A DNA stretch of 64,000 nt from Debaryomyces hansenii CBS767 (Eukaryota > Ascomycota > Pichiomycetes > Serinales > Debaryomycetaceae). Below the pieces are notes generated by a model. That model saw only the letters and a program-made list of their open reading frames with translations, was not told where the DNA came from and ran no database searches. Made by a program: the position numbers and the translations under genes. The stretch covers positions 1,116,001 to 1,180,000 of the forward strand of contig NC_006049.2 of NCBI RefSeq assembly GCF_000006445.2, given 5' to 3'. Shown in pieces: positions 58,456 through 64,000 of this stretch. Position 1 is the first letter of the stretch; each line of letters starts with the position of its first letter.

Positions 58456-58870
58456 CCCTAACTAGATGTATATATGTCAACTATTGTAACTAACTAACTA
58501 ATATATTGGTGAAAACACGATTCCAATGATAAATTCTTGAATCGCGAATCCGTCGAAATTCGGGAGTTACCCGCATTACGTAATAAATCGTTGAAACAGA
58601 ATATCAACATGAAATCAGTTGACTTGAAATAAACAACGTTTAAAGTAGATAATAATCGACTTATAATAGAATCTATATTGGAATAGATACCACTTTACCG
58701 CAATTTTAGATATATATTGTTTGAAACTTTTTAGAACAGGAAAAAGTAGTTACTAGGTATAAGACGCCCAGAGGTATTCTCAAGATTGATTTAGTATATT
58801 GCCCCATTAAAAAGAAGTAATTTTTTTTTAAATTCCTAAGGAACACTATATACATAAAAATAAGCCAGAA
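58456..58870. promoter_or_regulatory. CDC42 upstream region
   Basis: 415 nt between two plus-strand genes, AT-rich with a poly-T run near 58821. It should contain the UPC2 3' end and the CDC42 promoter; no site stands out. Confidence 0.45.
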
Positions 58871-59446
58871 ATGCAAACCATAAAGTGTGTTGTCGTCGGT
58901 GATGGTGCCGTTGGTAAGACCTGTTTATTAATTTCATACACAACTAGTAAGTTTCCAGCCGATTACGTGCCAACAGTTTTTGATAACTATGCGGTGACCG
59001 TGATGATTGGGGACGAGCCATTTACGTTAGGGTTGTTTGATACTGCGGGACAAGAAGATTACGATAGATTGAGACCTTTATCTTATCCATCCACAGATGT
59101 GTTTTTAGTTTGTTTCTCGGTTATATCCCCTGCGTCATTTGAAAATGTGAAAGAAAAATGGTTCCCAGAAGTGCATCATCATTGCCCAGGGGTACCATGT
59201 TTGATTGTTGGAACACAGACAGATTTGAGAAACGACGATGTTATCTTGCAAAGGTTACAGAGACAAAAGTTGACGCCAATTTCGAATGATATGGGTGAAA
59301 AATTGGCCAAGGAGTTGAGAGCTGTCAAATACGTCGAATGTTCAGCTTTAACGCAAAGAGGATTGAAGACGGTTTTCGACGAAGCCATAGTTGCGGCCTT
59401 GGAACCTCCTGTTATCAAGAAGTCCAAGAAATGCACCATCTTGTAG
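58871..59446 (+). CDS. CDC42: Rho-family GTPase Cdc42
   Basis: Master GTPase of cell polarity that directs actin and exocytosis to bud and hyphal tips via PAK kinases and formins. At 191 aa it is exactly the usual length. P-loop GDGAVGKT is at 10-17, the effector region [11 protein letters not shown] at 32-42, [17 protein letters not shown] from 57, TQTDLRND from 115, and the C-terminal polybasic KKSKK before CAAX box CTIL (Cys188), for geranylgeranylation. All nucleotide-binding residues are intact, unlike the Ras2-like protein at 33 kb. Confidence 0.99.
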   Translation: MQTIKCVVVGDGAVGKTCLLISYTTSKFPADYVPTVFDNYAVTVMIGDEPFTLGLFDTAGQEDYDRLRPLSYPSTDVFLVCFSVISPASFENVKEKWFPEVHHHCPGVPCLIVGTQTDLRNDDVILQRLQRQKLTPISNDMGEKLAKELRAVKYVECSALTQRGLKTVFDEAIVAALEPPVIKKSKKCTIL

Positions 59447-60124
59447 GTACGCGGACTAGACTGGACTTTTTGTTGATTGTCCCGTTTTTTTTTGAATTCA
59501 ACACCACTTTCTATACTGATGTTATTTATTCATCTTATTGTCCGTGTTCCTGAGTTGTCTGCCTTGTGTTTGCTTAAGCCCGTTTTTTGTGGGTATTATT
59601 TTTTGCTGTTGTTTTCATCTTTTCGTTCTAACGTAATCATTTGATACCACCATATCATATTCCATTATCATTTCACCATAATTCTTCATAGTACAATCTT
59701 GCTTATTTTGCACAACGCTACGTATTTTTGCCGCTACCACTTCATTGCTTTATGTGTTGCAATATTTTCACGGATTACAGAAGAAGTATAAGTATTCATT
59801 AGGTGCCTTGAATTTCATTTCTACTTACAAAATGTCTTGTCGTCATTAATCTTATTACATAGAGAGAAAGAAGAAGCATGAATATATTTTTTTTTTTGAA
59901 ACATGAATAGGTTAACATGTATTTTAAATTTTGGTTGTTCAAATTAAATATGCTTAAGTATAAAATATTTAGTTTTGATATAAACGAATTTCATTGAAGA
60001 CTGTCATCTGCGTTTCGTTTTACATTGAGGGGGAGTTAGATTAATTGTAAAACATTTATTCTGTTACCTATTGCTATAATTTATACATATAAGTACACAT
60101 TTATTTACGTTAATCTAGCAGTGT
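59447..60124. other. Convergent gap between CDC42 and GCF1
   Basis: 678 nt between two converging stops, much longer than other convergent gaps here (34-385 nt). Very AT-rich, with an 11-nt T run near 59887. I see no ORF, tRNA or box C/D pair. An unannotated non-coding transcript or replication origin cannot be excluded. Confidence 0.45.
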
Positions 60125-60952
60125 CTAAGAAATGTTGTGGTGCTTCTTAAACGCCTCAATTCTGTTTTGCTTCCATTGTTGAAGCTTGACTACATACTCT
60201 TGTTTCGAGCTTGGTGATGGTTCGTATCTTTGCTTTTCTTCGGCTGGTAACAACTTCCATTCATATGCCAAGTCCTTATTGATTTGCTTGAAGTCACCAC
60301 CATCGCTAGGATAGTTCTCCTTAACAAATGACGCGTACGACGTTGGCGGACTCTTTGGTCTTGGGACAAATATCTTCAACATTTCGTCGTTAAACTTGGC
60401 CGCCTTTTCTTGATACACTTCCTTCTCATCATGCGCCAATGTCTTCCAGATACTTGATACTTCACTAAGTCCATTTTTACCAACAGTTTTTTCCTTAATG
60501 AAGTAGTTATACCCCGATAACTTTCTAAATGGCTTAATGGCCTTCGCAATCAAATTGTCTTCCTTCTTCTTGGTTTCGGCTAATGTCTTTTTGGCCTTGG
60601 CCTTTTCGAGAGCTAATTTAGCCTTGTCTTTCAATTGTTGCGCCTTTTGCTTTTCCTTGTTCTTTTTATTAGCAATATCGTATTTTTTCTTAAGAGTGGC
60701 ATATGTTGTCTTCTCCTTAGCAAGTCTAGCTTTCAAACTGGCCAACTTTTTCTTATCAGCAGCTATTTGCCTTCTCTCTAAACCAAGCAATTTCTTCTTC
60801 TCTGCAACTTCTTTCTGCTTAGATGTGAGTTCTCTTTTGCTAGTTGCACCCTGGAAGCGGCTAGGAGTAAACCCGAAATTTCTAGTAGCTGCCAATAAGC
60901 GTACTGGAGCTAAATTGACATTTAAAAACACTCTATTCATTGAAATCATCAT
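60125..60952 (-). CDS. GCF1: Mitochondrial HMG-box protein Gcf1 (mtDNA packaging)
   Basis: Mitochondrial nucleoid protein of the TFAM/Abf2 type, known in Candida as Gcf1, which compacts and maintains mtDNA. The 275 aa start with a mitochondrial presequence (MMISMNRVFLNVNLAPVRLL, rich in hydroxylated and Arg residues), then a long Lys/Ala-rich coiled coil (about 40-140), then two HMG-like domains: KLSGYNYFIKEK to about 200, and SPPTSYASFVKENYP to about 270. The upstream TTG at 60958 is not used; ATGs at 60952, 60949 and 60940 are possible. A Cbf1-type site lies 130 nt upstream. Confidence 0.9.
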   Translation of the reverse strand: MMISMNRVFLNVNLAPVRLLAATRNFGFTPSRFQGATSKRELTSKQKEVAEKKKLLGLERRQIAADKKKLASLKARLAKEKTTYATLKKKYDIANKKNKEKQKAQQLKDKAKLALEKAKAKKTLAETKKKEDNLIAKAIKPFRKLSGYNYFIKEKTVGKNGLSEVSSIWKTLAHDEKEVYQEKAAKFNDEMLKIFVPRPKSPPTSYASFVKENYPSDGGDFKQINKDLAYEWKLLPAEEKQRYEPSPSSKQEYVVKLQQWKQNRIEAFKKHHNIS

Positions 60953-61565
60953 TTTCAATCGAGGCGTCTCCTAATTGACTATATATATTATCAATCCAAG
61001 AAGAATTACTGCCAAACATGCTAAATTGTTTATGCTTGTTTATTTTATATTACTTTGCGTGTGAGTGGAACTAGATATTCGGTCACGTGATAGAAGATAT
61101 GGCACCCAGATATAGTTAATTAGCTCTCTACCGTCGTCACCAAGACGTATACACAATATGACCGATCAGAGCCATAGGGAACCATTGGGCCTTACTGTAT
61201 GTCCAATTTGTGGTTCAGAAAACGCCCGACAGGGGGACTCAAATTGGCAATTTCGATTTGACCCATTTACCTGAACCACCATAAACCAGCCTAGAAGAGT
61301 CCGATTGAAAAGTTTTCTTCACAATTGTGTACATATATACACGTACTATCAGGTATTGTTGTTATCTTGTAACCGAACAAGGTGCCAGGGGAACAAATTC
61401 CATCATTTTGTCAAATCCACCAAATTTGCTGAAGAGGACGTGTATCTACCCATAAAATTATTCGAATCAACGAAATAAGTCCCAACTTAACAACATAATA
61501 GTGGAAGAAAAGACATTACTTTTAATAAATCAGTTAGATATAGATATAATAAACGAATAGTGGGA
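60953..61565. promoter_or_regulatory. Divergent promoter region of GCF1 and TCP1
   Basis: A 613-nt gap containing GTCACGTGAT (61082-61091), about 130 nt from the GCF1 start. The stretch 61140-61270 is less AT-rich but has no tRNA boxes and no open frame of note. Confidence 0.5.
61082..61091. promoter_or_regulatory. Cbf1 site GTCACGTGAT upstream of GCF1
   Basis: Exact RTCACGTGAY-type Cbf1 motif. It lies 130 nt upstream of GCF1 and 475 nt upstream of TCP1, so GCF1 is the likelier target. Confidence 0.5.
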
Positions 61566-63230
61566 ATGTATACAGCTGCTCGTTCGGAAACGTTATTTCT
61601 TGGAGGTGAAAAGGTTAGTGGTGATGATATTAGAAATCAAAACGTATTAGCCGCTCAATCAGTTGCCAATGTGGTGAAATCTTCATTGGGACCGGTTGGT
61701 TTAGATAAAATGTTGGTCGATGATATCGGTGATGTCACTGTTACCAATGATGGTGCCACCATTTTATCATTATTGGACGTTCAGCATCCAGCATCTAAAA
61801 TTTTAGTTGAGTTGGCTCAGCAGCAAGATAGAGAAGTGGGTGATGGTACTACATCGGTTGTTATTATAGCCAGTGAATTATTGAAGAGAGCTAATGAATT
61901 GGTAAAGAACAAGATCCATCCAACTACTATCATTACTGGTTATAGATTAGCTTTGAGGGAGGCGATTCGTTACATCACCGAAGTTTTATCGCAACCAGTT
62001 GATACATTGGGTAAAGAGACGATGATTAACATAGCCAAGACTTCAATGTCATCGAAGATTATTGGTTCTGACTCAGAATTTTTCAGTCAAATGGTTGTTG
62101 ATGCTATGTTGGCAGTTAAGACCACTAACTTAAAGGGAGAAGTAAAGTACCCAGTGAAGGCTGTTAACATATTGAAAGCACATGGTAAATCTTCCACAGA
62201 ATCTGTTTTGGTTAACGGGTATGCGTTGAACTGTACTATTGCATCGCAAGCCATGGTCAAGTCCGTCAAGAATGCAAAGATTGCTTGCTTGGACATCAAT
62301 TTACAAAAGACAAGAATGGCTATGGGTGTGCAAATTAATATTGATGATCCAGATCAATTAGAAGAAATCAGAAAGAGAGAATACGGTATTGTTATTGAGA
62401 GAATCCAAAAGATTATTAATGCAGGTGCCAACGTGGTCTTGACCACCAAGGGTATTGATGACTTATGTTTAAAGGAATTTGTTGAAGCTGGTGTTATGGG
62501 TGTTAGACGTTGTAAGAAGGAAGACTTAAGAAGAATTGCCAGAGCCACTGGTGCAACTTTAGTTAGTGACTTATCTAATTTAGAAGGTGAAGAAACCTTC
62601 GAAGGTTCATACTTAGGTCAAGCTGAAGAAGTAACCCAAACAAGAATCAGTGATGATGAATGTATATTAGTTAAAGGTACTAAACAACATTCATCTTCTT
62701 CAATCATATTGAGAGGTGCTAACGATTACTCCTTAGATGAGATGGAAAGATCATTACACGACTCATTATCTGTTGTGAAAAGGGCCTTAGAAAGCGGTAA
62801 TGTTGTTCCAGGTGGTGGTGCTGTTGAAACAGCACTTAACATTTATTTGGAAAACTTTGCCACTACCGTTGGATCAAGAGAACAATTGGCCATTGCCGAA
62901 TTTGCTAACGCATTGTTAGTTATTCCAAAGACCTTAGCTGTTAATGCTGCCAAGGATGCGTCAGATTTAGTTTCAAAGTTAAGAACTTTCCATGCTGCAT
63001 CTCAATCTGCTTTACCAACTGACATCAAGAGAAAGAAGTACAAGAATTATGGTTTAGACTTAATTGAAGGTAAGATTGTTAATGAGCTTACTCATGGTGT
63101 TTTAGAACCTACCATGTCCAAGATCAAGTCATTAAAGTCTGCGTTAGAAGCTTGTATTGCCATCTTAAGAATTGATACCATGATTACAGTTACCCCTGAA
63201 CCTCCTAAGGAAGATCCTCATGGTCATTGA
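61566..63230 (+). CDS. TCP1: Chaperonin CCT/TRiC subunit alpha
   Basis: Subunit of the cytosolic CCT ring that folds actin and tubulin with ATP. The 554-aa protein has all group II chaperonin motifs: [15 protein letters not shown] near 38-52, VTNDGATIL around 61-69, the ATPase GDGTTSVV near 90-97, and GGGAVE near 414. The C-terminal KEDPHGH tail is short. The open frame begins at a GTG, but the ATG six bases later (61566) gives [19 protein letters not shown], close to yeast Tcp1. UPC2 and TCP1 are direct neighbours in S. cerevisiae; here CDC42 and GCF1 lie between them. Confidence 0.98.
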   Translation: MYTAARSETLFLGGEKVSGDDIRNQNVLAAQSVANVVKSSLGPVGLDKMLVDDIGDVTVTNDGATILSLLDVQHPASKILVELAQQQDREVGDGTTSVVIIASELLKRANELVKNKIHPTTIITGYRLALREAIRYITEVLSQPVDTLGKETMINIAKTSMSSKIIGSDSEFFSQMVVDAMLAVKTTNLKGEVKYPVKAVNILKAHGKSSTESVLVNGYALNCTIASQAMVKSVKNAKIACLDINLQKTRMAMGVQINIDDPDQLEEIRKREYGIVIERIQKIINAGANVVLTTKGIDDLCLKEFVEAGVMGVRRCKKEDLRRIARATGATLVSDLSNLEGEETFEGSYLGQAEEVTQTRISDDECILVKGTKQHSSSSIILRGANDYSLDEMERSLHDSLSVVKRALESGNVVPGGGAVETALNIYLENFATTVGSREQLAIAEFANALLVIPKTLAVNAAKDASDLVSKLRTFHAASQSALPTDIKRKKYKNYGLDLIEGKIVNELTHGVLEPTMSKIKSLKSALEACIAILRIDTMITVTPEPPKEDPHGH

Positions 63231-63423
63231 ATGTATATAAAATATGATTGAATAGAATATATGTACGTTAATTAAATGCTACAGTCTAAGACCAAGTAAT
63301 GATTTTAATAAATGATTAATAAATATATTGTCACTCTATAGAACACGTAGAAATATATAATTTGAACCAGTAAACCCATAAAAACCTATTTGAAGAATTA
63401 AAATAAAACCATAACCTGATATA

Positions 63424-64000
63424 TTAAACAAGGATTCTTTCATTATTAATTACATTAATACCAGACTGATTGTAATTACTGTACATGCATTTTGCCTTAT
63501 CGTGTTCGGTTGGAATATTAAGGGTGTTCACCGATTTACCTGACAAAGGAATTCTGTCCTGTTTGGACAGTGATGCGTATTCATCCTGCTCGTCAAACGA
63601 AGACAAATTATAGCTAGACGAACTGTTGCTGTGCAAAGACAACGAGGATTGAGACGAGTTCAACGACATCGAAGATTTAATGGATGAAATCGAATTAGAC
63701 GAGTTAGACCTCGAACCAGCACACTTGTATGTGTTCGACAATCTGTAATAGTTAATCTTAGCATTACATTCGTCTTGGTTCTTCTTGCGAATATTATTCT
63801 TGATGGACGTCAAGAATGGCTGTAATACCAAAATTAACTCGTCTTCCTTGACATTGATATCCCACTTTAATAAACCAATTAACTCTCTCTCGGCCATATT
63901 AACTTCTTCAATCGTCAATAATCCGTCGGTGTATTTGGTCCAGTGCTTGTTCATGGGCGACGAATCGTTCAACGATTTTGCACTCAAGATCAACGCACCC
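63424..64000 (-). CDS. PCL2: Pho85-type cyclin Pcl1/2, C-terminal part (cut by window edge)
   Basis: The gene runs off the right edge; only the last 191 codons or so are visible, reading from codons for GALILSAKSLNDSSPMNKHW, the conserved helix of Pcl1/Pcl2/Pcl9 cyclins (LAAKxLNDSSPxNKHW in yeast). YTDGLLTIEEVNMAERELIGLLKWDINV completes the cyclin box. A Ser/Asn-rich tail with no further domain follows. These cyclins activate Pho85 in G1 and polarised growth. The Met at 63993 in a simple ORF reading is a TTG (Leu), not a start. In C. albicans PCL2 lies close to TCP1 and GCF1 as I recall, supporting the symbol. Confidence 0.85.
   Translation of the reverse strand, partial: GALILSAKSLNDSSPMNKHWTKYTDGLLTIEEVNMAERELIGLLKWDINVKEDELILVLQPFLTSIKNNIRKKNQDECNAKINYYRLSNTYKCAGSRSNSSNSISSIKSSMSLNSSQSSLSLHSNSSSSYNLSSFDEQDEYASLSKQDRIPLSGKSVNTLNIPTEHDKAKCMYSNYNQSGINVINNERILV

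Noticed and set aside
1..64000. tRNA genes in the gaps
   Set aside because: No paired A and B boxes were seen by eye in any gap; a tRNAscan run would be decisive.

Overview
This is a 64 kb piece of a nuclear chromosome from a budding yeast (Saccharomycotina), most likely a CTG-clade species of the Debaryomyces/Candida group. It is densely packed with single-copy housekeeping and signalling genes on both strands, mostly intronless and separated by AT-rich gaps. The four introns have yeast signals (GTATGT or GTAAGT, TACTAAC or GACTAAC) with the branch site only 8-11 nt from the 3' splice site. Gene content and order resemble Candida albicans (GCF1, UPC2-CDC42, RPL19-ADE2-TEC1-NTO1-CMK1-MAK21). 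The genus is an inference. No tRNA, rRNA, transposon, CRISPR or viral element was seen.

Layout. 0-14 kb: NKP1, RPP2B, RPS15, mitochondrial ornithine carrier ORT1, AIM6, a Pro/His-rich Zn2Cys6 regulator, a PMP47/ANT1 peroxisomal carrier, a small orphan membrane protein, an Afi1/Anr2-family protein, and YRA1 with its large intron. 15-21 kb: an STP-type zinc-finger factor, RAX1, RPL19, a YBL028C-like ribosome-biogenesis gene. 21-34 kb: ADE2, TEC1, NTO1, CMK1, MAK21, and a degenerate Ras2-like GTPase. 34-49 kb: PKC1, SEA4, HSL1, YPK1. 49-64 kb: a PY-motif protein, MRPL28, EAF6, ENO1, BNA5, APS3, CBP4, UPC2, CDC42, GCF1, TCP1, and the C-terminal part of PCL2, cut by the window edge.

Functional themes: cell-wall and polarity signalling (PKC1, YPK1, CDC42, RAX1, HSL1, PCL2, TEC1), translation and ribosome assembly (RPP2B, RPS15, RPL19, YBL028C, MAK21), mitochondria (ORT1, MRPL28, CBP4, GCF1), nutrient control (SEA4, STP factor), sterol regulation (UPC2) and NuA3 histone acetylation (NTO1, EAF6).

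The most interesting points are the Ras2-like GTPase that has lost the P-loop lysine, DxxG motif and NKxD specificity residues; an HRD-to-HND change in the CMK1 catalytic loop; conservation of the GACTAAC branch site in the YRA1 intron; a cluster of Upc2-type sterol elements in the UPC2 promoter itself; and a gene order that unites pairs of sister blocks created by the Saccharomyces genome duplication. Several starts were moved to the first in-frame ATG. Leu residues encoded by CTG should probably be read as Ser.
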